This document shows, in pieces, positions 30,221-39,540 of a stretch of DNA of 64,000 nucleotides (positions within the stretch are counted from its first letter, which is position 1; the number at the start of each line of letters is the position of its first letter). The notes below the pieces were generated by a model. That model ran no database searches and was not told where the DNA came from. It worked only from the letters and a program-made list of their open reading frames with translations. Location of the stretch: positions 24,696 to 88,695 of the forward strand of contig SVFD01000009.1 of NCBI GenBank assembly GCA_015057025.1. Direction: 5' to 3'. The stretch is from Lachnospiraceae bacterium (GTDB lineage: Bacteria; Bacillota; Clostridia; Lachnospirales; Lachnospiraceae). A program made the translations under genes and the position numbers.

Positions 30221-31639
30221 TTATATTTCCGTCAAATCTGAGAAAGAATAGTGCACATCCTTATCGTCAGCCTCAAGCTGAATGGTATAACTGCGGGTCT
30301 GATAACCATTTTTACGTAAGGTCACTACCACACTGCCTTCCGGCTTGGTAAAAGATATGGGAGCAATACCCACATAGTTACCATCCACATAAATCTCTGT
30401 TCCTTCCGGCCCGTCTATATAAACCTTAGCACTGGTGCTGGTAGTTCCTGCACTGCTTCCGGAAGATGAATCCGAAGAATTCTCGCTACTATCTGAACTG
30501 TTCTCGGAAGAATTTCCGCTATTACTTTCTGAACTGTTTTCAGATGTATTCTGGCTACTGTTCTCAGAAGAGTTTTGACTGCTGTTTTGAGACGAATTTT
30601 CTGAACTGCTCTCAGAAGAACTCTCACTTTCGTCTTCCTCGTCATCATCTGCACCATCACTCTTTGTCAATGTAAGCGTAATGGACGCCGATGCTTCGCC
30701 TACCTTAATATAACTTGACATGGTATCGTAACCGTCTGCCCGACAAATCAACTGATGTATTCCATATTCCATAGACACCGGAGCCCCGGTATCTACCTTC
30801 TCCCCGTCCACAAACAACTCCGCATCGGAAGGATTTAAGACAAATAACACATTGCCGTATTTCTTCTCTACGTCAATATCACCCAAATCCAGTGTGACTT
30901 CCTGATTTCGACCGATGGTTACAGTCTTATTACCGGTAATACCGTCATTACTTACAAGCACATCATAGGTTCCTTCCGGAACTGTAAGAAGCATGTCCTC
31001 GGTAACGGAACGGATAATTTTATTTCCTACTTCAATCCATCCTCCCACAAAATACTCATCGTTATCAAGACGTAAATATCCATGACCGCTTTGAAGATAA
31101 ATACTATATATGGTATGGTCCTTACCGCAAACGGAAATTACATCACCCGCGCTAAGTTCCATTTTTTCCAGATTTATAATTCCATCAGAAATCACCAGAA
31201 AATCATCAAGCTTATATTCCTCGCCAAGGAACTGAAAACGGCTGTCCTGCTTGGTAAATTCCTGAAACTCAATATCAGAATACACAAAATAATCCGAAGA
31301 TACATCCAAGGACAAAAGCTTCTTTTCATCCTTGTTAAAAGAAATATCCGCAACGACACCGCACTTTACCTGCTGTGCCGACATGGCTGTACCATACTTA
31401 TCATTGAAATGTGTTACGCCGTCATAAGTTAAGGTATAACGCAAACCCGTTTCCACATTTTGGAACGTAATACTCTTCTCTCCGGTATCCATAGTAACCA
31501 GAATAGCCGTATCTTCATATATATAATTTATACTCTGCTCCTCTGTCTCATCCTCCTGTACGGTAACTTCATCCGTTTCGCAGGAAAGCAGACAAAGGCA
31601 AAGCAGAAACATTCCGATTAAAATTACGTATTTCTTCAT
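30221..31639 (-). CDS. PEGA-domain lipoprotein with Ser/Asn-rich linker
   Basis: A 472-residue secreted lipoprotein. The N-terminus MKKYVILIGMFLLCLCLLSC has a lipobox ending at Cys20. Residues 35-330 are beta-rich, with two PEGA-like stretches (VPEGTYDVLVSNDGITG near 225 and LNPSDAELFVDGEKVDTG near 270). A linker of about 65 residues made of SSENSS/SSQNSS repeats (about 335-400) joins a final PEGA domain, GPEGTEIYVDGNYVGIAPISF. PEGA domains are surface modules of unclear ligand. GGAGGG precedes the ATG. The linker is likely to be flexible, spanning the cell wall. Confidence 0.9.
   Translation of the reverse strand: MKKYVILIGMFLLCLCLLSCETDEVTVQEDETEEQSINYIYEDTAILVTMDTGEKSITFQNVETGLRYTLTYDGVTHFNDKYGTAMSAQQVKCGVVADISFNKDEKKLLSLDVSSDYFVYSDIEFQEFTKQDSRFQFLGEEYKLDDFLVISDGIINLEKMELSAGDVISVCGKDHTIYSIYLQSGHGYLRLDNDEYFVGGWIEVGNKIIRSVTEDMLLTVPEGTYDVLVSNDGITGNKTVTIGRNQEVTLDLGDIDVEKKYGNVLFVLNPSDAELFVDGEKVDTGAPVSMEYGIHQLICRADGYDTMSSYIKVGEASASITLTLTKSDGADDDEEDESESSSESSSENSSQNSSQNSSENSSQNTSENSSESNSGNSSENSSDSSENSSDSSSGSSAGTTSTSAKVYIDGPEGTEIYVDGNYVGIAPISFTKPEGSVVVTLRKNGYQTRSYTIQLEADDKDVHYSFSDLTEI
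30466..30630 (-). repeat. Low-complexity Ser/Asn/Glu coding repeat
   Basis: Within the PEGA lipoprotein gene, irregular 12-15 base units encoding SSEN, SSQN, SSES and SSDS are repeated many times. Codon use varies between units, so it is a degenerate rather than exact tandem repeat. It encodes a flexible linker and could vary in length between strains. Confidence 0.8.
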
Positions 31640-31709
31640 TGCGGCCCTCCATAGGCAACATCTTTATCCTTTAAAACAATTTCTCATTGTTATTTATATT
31701 GTAACACTT

Positions 31710-32702
31710 TTATATTTCATCGTCGAATACTTTACGCAAAAACCTGTTTTTGGAAGTTTCCAGACGCAAAACATTCTGTAATTTTGACATATACTGTCCG
31801 GATAAAAATGCTTTATTGGAATTGTAATAAAAATTTGCAATCTTCCGAAATTTTTCCGGATAAGCCAGACGATAAAATAATTGTCGCTTTTCTTCCTCTG
31901 TAAAAGGATTGACTTGCTCATATTCTTCCAAAAGCAAACTTCCGAGAGTGATATCCCAATCTGCTTTTTCCAAAGTTTTACGTAGGAAAAGAGCCACATC
32001 TCTCACCCTGCTGTCCCACTGACATTTCTCAAAATTAATAATTGCAGCTTTTTCATTACCGAATAAAATATTATGATACTGGAAATCACCGTGAGCAAAC
32101 TGCCTTTTACTTTCAATATCATTATATAGCCCGGAAAAATCCTCGCTCCCTATACGTTCTTCCACTTTTACCGCTTTATCCAAAAAGACGGTATATGCAT
32201 CCAAAAGCGCCAGTTCAAACTCTGTTTTACGGCCCCGCCCTCTTATAAAAGAACGAATTTTTTTAAGGCCCCTATTCTGTCTTGCTACATCTTCTTCCAA
32301 ATCGAACCTATGTAAGCCTTCCGGCATTGCCTCTTCCGGATAAAAAAGCCCCTCGTGAAGAAGAGCCAAAGACGACATGGCAAGCTTTAAATCCTCTACG
32401 TCTTTCGGCGAACATTCTCTACCTTCAAAATAATCTTTAACCACATATCCCATGCCTTCTCTGTCGTAGGATATAAACTTTCCTTCTTTGTCCGCTACCA
32501 AGGTATCCACATTTATTTCAGACTTGTCTGCTACATTCCGTAATAATACATCCATCAGCCCCAATTTGGAAACCGGCGCCTGATATTCTTTCAGGATTTT
32601 CATTCCCCGGTCTGTTTCACACACAAAGGCGCCTCTTGCCTTACGGGTCTTTGCTACCGTAAAATCATAATTTTCCAATATGCTGACGGCCCTGTCATTC
32701 AT
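31710..32702 (-). CDS. CotS-like spore coat kinase-fold protein
   Basis: A 330-residue protein of the aminoglycoside-phosphotransferase/CotS fold. The catalytic-loop equivalent is FAHGDFQYHNILF, with the usual HGDxxxxN, and the metal-binding DFE/DFD equivalent is INFEKCQWDS, where Asp is replaced by Asn. The N-terminal glycine loop is poor. GGAGG lies eight bases before the ATG at 32702. A sigma-E-like promoter (32806-32832) precedes it, which fits a mother-cell coat protein. Loss of the DFG-type Asp suggests weak or no kinase activity, though homologous CotH/CotI proteins can be active. Confidence 0.85.
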   Translation of the reverse strand: MNDRAVSILENYDFTVAKTRKARGAFVCETDRGMKILKEYQAPVSKLGLMDVLLRNVADKSEINVDTLVADKEGKFISYDREGMGYVVKDYFEGRECSPKDVEDLKLAMSSLALLHEGLFYPEEAMPEGLHRFDLEEDVARQNRGLKKIRSFIRGRGRKTEFELALLDAYTVFLDKAVKVEERIGSEDFSGLYNDIESKRQFAHGDFQYHNILFGNEKAAIINFEKCQWDSRVRDVALFLRKTLEKADWDITLGSLLLEEYEQVNPFTEEEKRQLFYRLAYPEKFRKIANFYYNSNKAFLSGQYMSKLQNVLRLETSKNRFLRKVFDDEI

Positions 32703-32805
32703 TTTCTTTTCCTCCCCGGTAATCAATTATACTAACAACATACAAAAGAATTCCTCTTACCATTCCAATTCCGGTAAATAGTTGATTTGTTTCTTTCGCT
32801 ATGTT

Positions 32806-32832
32806 ATTGTATGACTTCCGTTAGAAAAGTAT
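32806..32832 (-). promoter_or_regulatory. Sigma-E-like promoter of the CotS-like gene
   Basis: On the minus strand: ATACT (32832-32828), 14 bases, CATACAAT (32813-32806). The -10 is a perfect match to the sigma-E consensus and the -35 differs from ATATT at one base. The start near 32799 gives a leader of about 97 bases. A weaker TATAAT at 32728-32733 also lies in the leader. Confidence 0.72.
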
Positions 32833-32833
32833 G

Positions 32834-34162
32834 TTAAAAAAAGGGCAGGAATTTCTTCAAAAGATATTCTTTACTATTATGCTGTGGCTCTTCAATCACA
32901 TCCTCCAGCATAGCATCCAAAACTGCTCCTATTTCCTTACCGGGCTTCATCCCGCAATCAATCAAATCCTTACCGGTCACTGCCAGTGTTGCCTTGGATA
33001 CGCACTGTTTTAATGCAAGCATTTCCGCATAATCTCTTCGATTAATCGCTAATGCCTCCAGCTTACTTTCTTTTTTATAATTGCTCTGGGCAAAAATATC
33101 CGCTTCCTGCACCTCAAACAATGCAGGAAAAACATCTTCCCCGATACGGGCTACCGCACGACGCATATATTTAACACCGGATACAATTCTCTCATCATGG
33201 TGACGGACCAAAATGCATACCTTACGAATCGTATCGTTATCAAATTTTAAACGATGCAGAATCTCTCTTGCAATTTCTTCTGACTTGGCAGGATGTCCAT
33301 AGTAATGGTCAATTCCCTTTTCATCTGTAGTAATGCAATGGGGCTTGCCAAAATCATGCATCAGCATAGTAAGGCGCAATACCTTATCCGCCCTTATATG
33401 CCCTGTAGCAACCAAAGAATGCTCACCTACCGTATACATATGATGATGGTTATTCTGATACGTCTCCATTGCCAAATCAAATTCCGGCATAAAATATTTC
33501 GTAAGTCCTAATTCATAGGCATCTTTTAACATAAAAGGATTCGATGAAACCAAAGTTTTCACCAATTCTACCTGAATTCGCTCCGCGCTTATTTTGGTTA
33601 AATTCCCCGCAATTTCCTTCATTGCTTCCCGGGTTTTTTCCTCTATGCTATAACCTAACTGTGCCGCAAAACGAATGGCGCGCATCAGACGTAATGCATC
33701 TTCCGTAAAACGAGCTTTTGGATCTCCCACACAACGAATAACCTTATTCTCTATATCCTGCATTCCGCCGAAAATATCCACTAAACCGTCGGTATCATTA
33801 TACGCCATGGCATTAATGGTAAAATCTCTGCGAAGCAGATCTTCTTTAAGATTTCTTGTAAAAGTCACTTCCTTCGGATGCCTTCCGTCTTCGTACTTAC
33901 CGTCAATACGGTAGGTAGTTACTTCATAGCCAACCTTATCCACCATAATGGTTACGGTACCATGCTCAATCCCGGTATCTATGGTGCGGCGGAATAAGGC
34001 TTTGACTTCCTCAGGGGATGCGGAGGTAGTAATATCCCAGTCATTGGGTTTTCTGCCAAGAATTGAGTCACGGACGCAACCGCCAACTGCATAAGCTTCA
34101 AAGTTATTCTGTTGTAACGTTGCGATAATCTCTTTTACTGCTGCAGGCATTTGAATCTTCAT
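32834..34162 (-). CDS. cca: CCA tRNA nucleotidyltransferase with HD domain
   Basis: A 442-residue enzyme that adds or repairs the 3' CCA of tRNAs. The nucleotidyltransferase head has AVGGCVRDSILGRKPNDWDITTSA (glycine motif and D-x-D) and LLRRDFTINAMAYN. The RNA-binding region has EDALRLMRAIRFAAQLGY. An HD-type motif follows (LMHDFGKPHCITTDEKGIDHYYGH). AGGAGG lies six bases before the ATG at 34162; a longer upstream frame has no ribosome site. Useful here because the tRNA genes of this window do not encode CCA next to the acceptor. Confidence 0.94.
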   Translation of the reverse strand: MKIQMPAAVKEIIATLQQNNFEAYAVGGCVRDSILGRKPNDWDITTSASPEEVKALFRRTIDTGIEHGTVTIMVDKVGYEVTTYRIDGKYEDGRHPKEVTFTRNLKEDLLRRDFTINAMAYNDTDGLVDIFGGMQDIENKVIRCVGDPKARFTEDALRLMRAIRFAAQLGYSIEEKTREAMKEIAGNLTKISAERIQVELVKTLVSSNPFMLKDAYELGLTKYFMPEFDLAMETYQNNHHHMYTVGEHSLVATGHIRADKVLRLTMLMHDFGKPHCITTDEKGIDHYYGHPAKSEEIAREILHRLKFDNDTIRKVCILVRHHDERIVSGVKYMRRAVARIGEDVFPALFEVQEADIFAQSNYKKESKLEALAINRRDYAEMLALKQCVSKATLAVTGKDLIDCGMKPGKEIGAVLDAMLEDVIEEPQHNSKEYLLKKFLPFF

Positions 34163-34238
34163 GGGATACCTCCTTTCTCTCATTACGTAAATGATACAAA
34201 TAAACAATCCAACACAGGCACAGAATAAATACTGCAAA

Positions 34239-34943
34239 TTATTCTAAATTCTTCAACATTTGAATCATATCCATAAAACTGCCCCTTGGGCCATCCCACG
34301 GATAATCTTCCCTTGCATTAATATTATCTGTTACCAAGTAACAATTTAATCCGGCTTGTGAAGCCGCATACATATCTTCCTTCTCATCATTTCCAATCAT
34401 AAGACAGTCCTTAGGCTCCACACCCAAACGTTTACAAATTGCCTCATAATATTTGGGATTGGGCTTCGCATAACTTTCTGTTTCATACGCCGTAATGTGG
34501 TCAAAATCCTCAGACTTTAAGCCTACAAAAGATGCTCTGGCAATCTGAGCCGCCATAGGAAATATCGGCTGGGATGCAAGCACCACATAATCTGCTGCTT
34601 CTCTTGCAATCTTTACTGCTTCCACTGCCAACGGATTCTTACTTGTCACTGCTTTTACATCGTAAAATTCTTTGGTATAAAAATCATCGGATGCCTCGAT
34701 AAAAGGCGCGGCATCCCGTCCGGTTTCATCTGCAAATACTTTCCAAAACACTCCATAGTTTGTGCAACTTCCGCCGTTTTTTATCATAGCTGATGTGGCT
34801 TTCCAAATAGCCGCAATCAACGGGTCCTTCTCAATACCTATCGGGCATAACTTGCGTGCAAGACCGCCAAAATATGTTTTAATAAAAAGTTCTTCATCCA
34901 TGGGTAGTAATGTTCTGTCCATGTCAAATAAAATAGCTTTCAT
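34239..34943 (-). CDS. HAD family phosphatase
   Basis: A 234-residue phosphatase with motif I FDMDRTLLP (D7, D9), motif II VVLASQP, motif III KPNPKYYEAICKRLG and motif IV MIGNDEKEDMYAASQAG. A helical cap lies between residues 20 and 120. The ATG at 34943 is preceded by AAGGGAA. It follows the Na+-dependent transporter by 54 bases and precedes cca. Substrate unknown. It is unrelated in subgroup to the YihX-like gene at 18375, whose motif I lacks the second Asp. Confidence 0.88.
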   Translation of the reverse strand: MKAILFDMDRTLLPMDEELFIKTYFGGLARKLCPIGIEKDPLIAAIWKATSAMIKNGGSCTNYGVFWKVFADETGRDAAPFIEASDDFYTKEFYDVKAVTSKNPLAVEAVKIAREAADYVVLASQPIFPMAAQIARASFVGLKSEDFDHITAYETESYAKPNPKYYEAICKRLGVEPKDCLMIGNDEKEDMYAASQAGLNCYLVTDNINAREDYPWDGPRGSFMDMIQMLKNLE

Positions 34944-34997
34944 TTTATTTTCCCTTATACTTATTGAAATTATAATCGTATTTTCAGCATTCAATAT

Positions 34998-36365
34998 TTA
35001 CACAAATACATCAATCACCGAAAATATAAATAATACCAAAATCATCACCGGCAACACAAAAGTCATATACGGACGCATCCACTTTTTTACCTTAAGTCCC
35101 TTGCCGGCATTGGCTTCTTCCATAAACTTATCCCAGCCCCAACCATATTTTACAGTAGAATATACAACATAAGTCAATGTACCAAGCGGCAGTAAAATAT
35201 TACTTACGATAAAATCCTCTAAATCCAGCACTGTAGATGTTCCTCCTAAAGGATGGAAGCCGGACCAGATACTGTAACCAAAGATACAGGGAAGGACAAG
35301 TACCATCATAGCAATTGCATTGATAATACAGGTTTTCTTACGGCTCCAACCTGTTACATCCATGGTACAGGAAATAATATTTTCAAATACGGCAAGTACG
35401 GTAGATAGTGCCGCAAAACTCATAAATACAAAAAACAGGCTTCCCCAAAGACGTCCCATAGGAAGATGATTAAAAATATTAGGCAGAGTCTCAAAAATCA
35501 AAGGCGGTCCTGCATTAACATCTACACCGTATGCCATACAGGCCGGAAACATAATAAGGCCTGATACAAAAGCCACGAAAGTATCCAAAACCGCTACGTT
35601 TACGGCTTCTCCCATCAAACTACGCTCTTTATCCAGATAACTTCCGAAAATCGCCATGGAACCGATACCAAGGCTTAGCGTAAAGAATGCTTGTGTCATT
35701 GCCGCAACAATAACCTTACCGATACCTACTTCCTGCATTTTAGCAAAATCCGGTACAAGGTAAAACTTCAAACCTTCCGCACCACCGTCTAAGAAGATAC
35801 TGTTAACTGCCAATGCTACCATAATAACAAGCAAGGCAATCATCATATATTTGGTCACTCTCTCCAGACCTTTCTGCACTCCGATGGAATTAATACCAAA
35901 ACATACAATTATTACAATAAAAGTAAAAATAATCATGAGCACAGGCTTTTCCAGCATACCATCAAAAATTGCAGATATACCGACCGCATCCGCTCCTTCA
36001 AACTCGCCCGCAGCTGTCTTAAAAAAATACTGCAACATCCAACCGGTTACACAGGTATAAAACATCATAAGAATATAATTACCTGCCATTGCCAGATATC
36101 CATGAATATTCCATATCTTTTTACCGGGAGTTAATTCTTTATAAATTTTAACAGGACTCTTTTGGCTTGCTCGTCCCAAAGAAAACTCTACAGTCAATGC
36201 CGGCACACCCATTACAATCAGAAAAAATAAATAAATCAAAACAAAGGCACCGCCGCCGTTCTGACCTACCATATAAGGGAATTTCCAGACATTACCAATA
36301 CCGATAGCACAGCCGGCACTTAAAAGAATAAAGCCTAAACGGCTTCCTAAACGTTCTCGTTTCAT
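34998..36365 (-). CDS. Neurotransmitter:sodium symporter family transporter
   Basis: A 455-residue, roughly 11-helix Na+-coupled amino acid transporter of the NSS/SNF family. The helix 1 sodium-site signature GCAIGIGNVWKFPYMVGQNGGGAFVLIY is intact, as are FTLSLGIGSMAIFGSY (helix 6) and FAALSTVLAVFENIISC (helix 8). Bacterial family members of this length usually carry aromatic or branched amino acids; the substrate here is unknown. GGAG lies six bases before the ATG at 36365. A sigma-A promoter and a leader hairpin precede it (36390-36461). Confidence 0.93.
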   Translation of the reverse strand: MKRERLGSRLGFILLSAGCAIGIGNVWKFPYMVGQNGGGAFVLIYLFFLIVMGVPALTVEFSLGRASQKSPVKIYKELTPGKKIWNIHGYLAMAGNYILMMFYTCVTGWMLQYFFKTAAGEFEGADAVGISAIFDGMLEKPVLMIIFTFIVIIVCFGINSIGVQKGLERVTKYMMIALLVIMVALAVNSIFLDGGAEGLKFYLVPDFAKMQEVGIGKVIVAAMTQAFFTLSLGIGSMAIFGSYLDKERSLMGEAVNVAVLDTFVAFVSGLIMFPACMAYGVDVNAGPPLIFETLPNIFNHLPMGRLWGSLFFVFMSFAALSTVLAVFENIISCTMDVTGWSRKKTCIINAIAMMVLVLPCIFGYSIWSGFHPLGGTSTVLDLEDFIVSNILLPLGTLTYVVYSTVKYGWGWDKFMEEANAGKGLKVKKWMRPYMTFVLPVMILVLFIFSVIDVFV

Positions 36366-36389
36366 AAATTTCTCCATTCGCAAAAATTC

Positions 36390-36429
36390 AAGGCGCCTGC
36401 TTTTATCCACGATAAAATGCACACGCCTT
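36390..36429 (-). promoter_or_regulatory. Leader hairpin upstream of the Na+-dependent transporter
   Basis: On the minus transcript AAGGCG pairs with CGCCTT, and an inner TTTTATC pairs with GATAAAA around a three-base loop. A GAATTTTTGCG stretch follows, then the ribosome site. The structure sits between the promoter and the gene, where it could act as an attenuator or stabilise the message. No known riboswitch core was recognised. Confidence 0.55.
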
Positions 36430-36432
36430 ATT

Positions 36433-36461
36433 ATTATACACAAAATAAAATATTGTAGCAA
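36433..36461 (-). promoter_or_regulatory. Sigma-A promoter of the Na+-dependent transporter
   Basis: On the minus strand: TTGCTA (36461-36456), 17 bases, TATAAT (36438-36433). It begins 20 bases after the methyl-accepting protein stop, so the transporter is expressed separately from the upstream signalling genes. Confidence 0.8.
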
Positions 36462-36480
36462 CTGTTGGAAATATCTGAAA

Positions 36481-37977
36481 TTATCCTTCCTGCTGTAACT
36501 TTATAGCCTCTTCGCGTAAATTTTCCATAATTTTTGCAAGCTTCTGAATGCTTTCCTGATTCTGATCGCAACTTTCCAAAGTAGCAATTGCACTGGCACT
36601 TACTTCTTCAGTTACCGCCGATACATTCTGAATGCTCTCCACAACAGCTGAATTGGCTGCTGTAGCAGACTCTACCGCCTCCTTCAAACATACAACCTGC
36701 TCTGAAATCTTACGGGTACTGTTCTCAATCTCGCGGAAATGTTCTGCAGTCTGACCAACGAATTCATTCTGGCTCTGATTACTTGCAAGCAACTCTTCCA
36801 CTGCTGCCAAAGCTTCTTCCAAAGAAGTTCCCACATTGGCAATCAGGTTATTGATATCATCTGTTGCATGATTGGTCTGAGATGCCAAATCAGAAATCTC
36901 TCCGGCAACCACGGCAAAACCTTTTCCTGCTTCTCCGGCTCTTGCAGCCTCAATACTGGCATTCAAGGCAAGCATGGAAGTCTGTCTTGCAACCTTACTG
37001 ATTAAGTTAACAATAGTAACCATCTTGTCGGCATATTCTTTTAATTCACCCATTTCTTTGGCTACTAAAGCGCCCTTTTCTTCAGATACTTTTACCTGGG
37101 AAAGTAATTCTGTCATGACACCGTCAGCCACATTGATGCTTTCTTCGGTATTACCGATTTCAGTTACAATTTCTTCGGTAGAAGAACCTACACCCTTCAT
37201 ATAGCCGTCGATTTCTTCCGTACTGCACTGCTGTTCTGCAATAGCTGCCGCCGTATCGCCTGCACCGCCGGACAAATCTTCCATAGCATACTTGGTTGCT
37301 TCAATTGCTTTACCAAGAACGACTGCCTCTCCTGCTGCCACCTGAATATGCTCGGTAATGAAATTCGCCACTTCTAAAGTTGTCTTAAGAAGCTTCTCAG
37401 ACTGGTCCCTTTGCATATCTGCCTTAGCTGCGGTTACCCTTCCGATTTCTGCAACTTTGCTGATAGATATAATTCCAAAAACACACAGAAAAATCACAAA
37501 GGCAACAACAATTTCTGCATTTGCAATCAGTTCCTGACTAAATCCGCCTACAACTCCTTTTTTTATCAATACCGCTACATTAAGTAAAAATGAATACACG
37601 CCTACAATAACACTTAATTTGATATCCACGTATACTGTCAGAATTATAAAAACAATGGCAATATAACAGAATGCCAAATCTGATGTGGATGTAAATAAAA
37701 GATATGTATAAAATACCAAAAATCCCAGACCTAAAACATAGCGGATAAAAGCATTATCCTTTTTAATTCCATATAAGACCCATGCAATCACAGGCGGCAC
37801 GAGACATGTACATGCAAGAATTACATAATCTCCCGGTTGTCTTGCATCTTTTAATACCTCAAGAAAATACGCTGCTGCCAATAATACCGTTGTAATTGTC
37901 ATACAGATTAACGCCGTCTTATTACGACTGATATCAGCATTCCTTTTAATTGATAAATCTGCTTTCATTTTTGCCAT
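36481..37977 (-). CDS. Methyl-accepting chemotaxis-type signalling protein
   Basis: A 498-residue membrane protein. The first 190 residues have about six helices with short loops, so there is no large extracellular sensor. From residue 200 a long coiled coil carries the kinase-control tip LISKVARQTSMLALNASIEAARAGEAGKGFAVVAGEISDLASQT in substance (about residues 335-380). GGAGG lies six bases before the ATG at 37977. It starts 36 bases after the [FeFe]-hydrogenase-like gene. A receptor without an external sensor domain could detect membrane or redox state, or take input from the neighbouring protein; this is inference. Confidence 0.92.
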   Translation of the reverse strand: MAKMKADLSIKRNADISRNKTALICMTITTVLLAAAYFLEVLKDARQPGDYVILACTCLVPPVIAWVLYGIKKDNAFIRYVLGLGFLVFYTYLLFTSTSDLAFCYIAIVFIILTVYVDIKLSVIVGVYSFLLNVAVLIKKGVVGGFSQELIANAEIVVAFVIFLCVFGIISISKVAEIGRVTAAKADMQRDQSEKLLKTTLEVANFITEHIQVAAGEAVVLGKAIEATKYAMEDLSGGAGDTAAAIAEQQCSTEEIDGYMKGVGSSTEEIVTEIGNTEESINVADGVMTELLSQVKVSEEKGALVAKEMGELKEYADKMVTIVNLISKVARQTSMLALNASIEAARAGEAGKGFAVVAGEISDLASQTNHATDDINNLIANVGTSLEEALAAVEELLASNQSQNEFVGQTAEHFREIENSTRKISEQVVCLKEAVESATAANSAVVESIQNVSAVTEEVSASAIATLESCDQNQESIQKLAKIMENLREEAIKLQQEG

Positions 37978-38013
37978 ATGCAACCTCCGTTTTATAATTT
38001 ATTTATAAATAAT

Positions 38014-39450
38014 CTACTGTAAAATCTTAAGCACATTGGTTATGGATTTCTCAAGGGCTTCATTACCGCTTTTATCTACTTCCAGTTTATTTCGCTCACT
38101 ATGGGTAAGACAGCCGGCTCCATTGACGCAACCGCCCACGCAAGCCATACCTTCGATAAAATTACCGATATCAATTCCTTTATTTGCTTTCAAGAGAGCC
38201 ATTTTACATTCTGCAATACCGTTGCAAACCACAGGACGCAATTCAAAATCCGTTACTCCCTGCTCCTTAATTGCCTCTTCTACAGCCTCGGTTAAGCCTC
38301 CGCTCCTTGCAAATATTCTGCCGAAATAAGAAGCAAAATACATGTGTCCTTCTTCTAAGGTTGTAATATCAATATCTTTACTGTCAAACAATGCCTGTAA
38401 TTCCTCAAAAGTAATAACGCAATCCACGTAAGGCTTTATGTCTTCCTGCTGGAACTCCGTTTTCTTAGCGGTGCACGGTCCGATGAATACAATTTTGCAA
38501 TCCGGATGCTTATCCTTAAGCACCTTACTTAAGGCAACCATGGGCGAATCGTTATGAGAAATATGCTTCACCATATCCGGAAACTGTGTCTTAATGTACT
38601 GCACAAAAGCCGGACAGCAGGAACTTGTAAGAAATCCCTTCTCCACCAATTCTTTTGCTTCCGAATCTGCAACCATATCCGCTCCAAGAGCAACCTCAAC
38701 TACATTATGGAAGCCCATCTCGCGCAGTCCTGTTACCACCTGTCCAAGCTTTGCATACTTAAACTGACTGGCAATGGAGGGCGCTACCAAAGCATACACC
38801 TTATAATTCCGGTTATTGTCACTGTTCTTAATCAAATCAATGGCATCCAGAATGAAGGAAGCATCCGTAATGGCACCGAAGGGGCACTGGTATACGCAGG
38901 CACCGCAGGAGATACATTTATCTTCATTTATAAAAGCCGCCTGATTCTCGTCCATGGTAATGGCCTTTACCTTGCAGGCATTCTGGCAAGGACGTACATT
39001 ATGCTTAATTGCACTGTAAGGACATACCTGAGCACATTTACCACATTCAATACACTTGCTTTTATCGATATGGGCATTCTGATTTTCATCGTAGGTAATG
39101 GCATCTCTCGGACACACATCTCCGCATCGGTGTGCTATACAGCCACGGCAGGCATTAGTAACCTCATAACCTCCTACCGGACATTCATCACAGGCAATAT
39201 CAATAACCTGAACTACTCTTTTATAACCCTTACCATCCATAGTGGTATTCATGGCAATTTTGACACTCTCACCAAGAACCGCTCTTTCTTTATATACACA
39301 ACAGCGCATGGTCGGCTCTCTTCCCGGAACAATTACCTTGGGAATTTCAAAAGCCGCATTCTCTAAATTATCTTCCCATGCCCTTTTAGCTACTTCGCGA
39401 AGTACCTTATATTTTAAAACCTGTACTTTTGTATCAAATTTTCTGCTCAT
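38014..39450 (-). CDS. [FeFe]-hydrogenase-like protein with ferredoxin domains, sensor-type candidate
   Basis: A 478-residue iron-sulfur protein. Residues 85-215 hold several cysteine clusters, including two 4Fe-4S ferredoxin motifs (CIECGKCAQVCPYSA, CISCGACVYQCPFGA). The H-cluster binding domain follows: L1 SSCCPAFV, L2 GPCTAKKTEF and L3 GMACVGGCVNGAGC, so all expected cysteines are present. The usual Met before PC in L2 is Gly, and the Trp/Phe after CCPA varies. These differences and the lack of partner subunits suggest the group C/D branch, thought to be sensory. AAAGGA precedes the ATG at 39450. It lies between an EAL phosphodiesterase and a methyl-accepting protein, which supports a signalling role. 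Confidence 0.85.
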   Translation of the reverse strand: MSRKFDTKVQVLKYKVLREVAKRAWEDNLENAAFEIPKVIVPGREPTMRCCVYKERAVLGESVKIAMNTTMDGKGYKRVVQVIDIACDECPVGGYEVTNACRGCIAHRCGDVCPRDAITYDENQNAHIDKSKCIECGKCAQVCPYSAIKHNVRPCQNACKVKAITMDENQAAFINEDKCISCGACVYQCPFGAITDASFILDAIDLIKNSDNNRNYKVYALVAPSIASQFKYAKLGQVVTGLREMGFHNVVEVALGADMVADSEAKELVEKGFLTSSCCPAFVQYIKTQFPDMVKHISHNDSPMVALSKVLKDKHPDCKIVFIGPCTAKKTEFQQEDIKPYVDCVITFEELQALFDSKDIDITTLEEGHMYFASYFGRIFARSGGLTEAVEEAIKEQGVTDFELRPVVCNGIAECKMALLKANKGIDIGNFIEGMACVGGCVNGAGCLTHSERNKLEVDKSGNEALEKSITNVLKILQ

Positions 39451-39540
39451 CGATATAATCCTTTCGGAAAAATTAAGACGAGAGTGGTCTGTCTTTTGAT
39501 AAAAAGAAGTCATCATCGCCTTAATATAAAATATTATTTT

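Noticed and set aside
30466..30630. CRISPR-like array
   Set aside because: The repetition is irregular and codon-phased within the PEGA lipoprotein gene; there are no equal-length repeats and spacers.
38554..39366. 270-codon plus-strand open frame
   Set aside because: Lies entirely opposite the [FeFe]-hydrogenase-like gene, has no ribosome site and gives a protein of unlikely composition; it is a shadow of the minus-strand gene.
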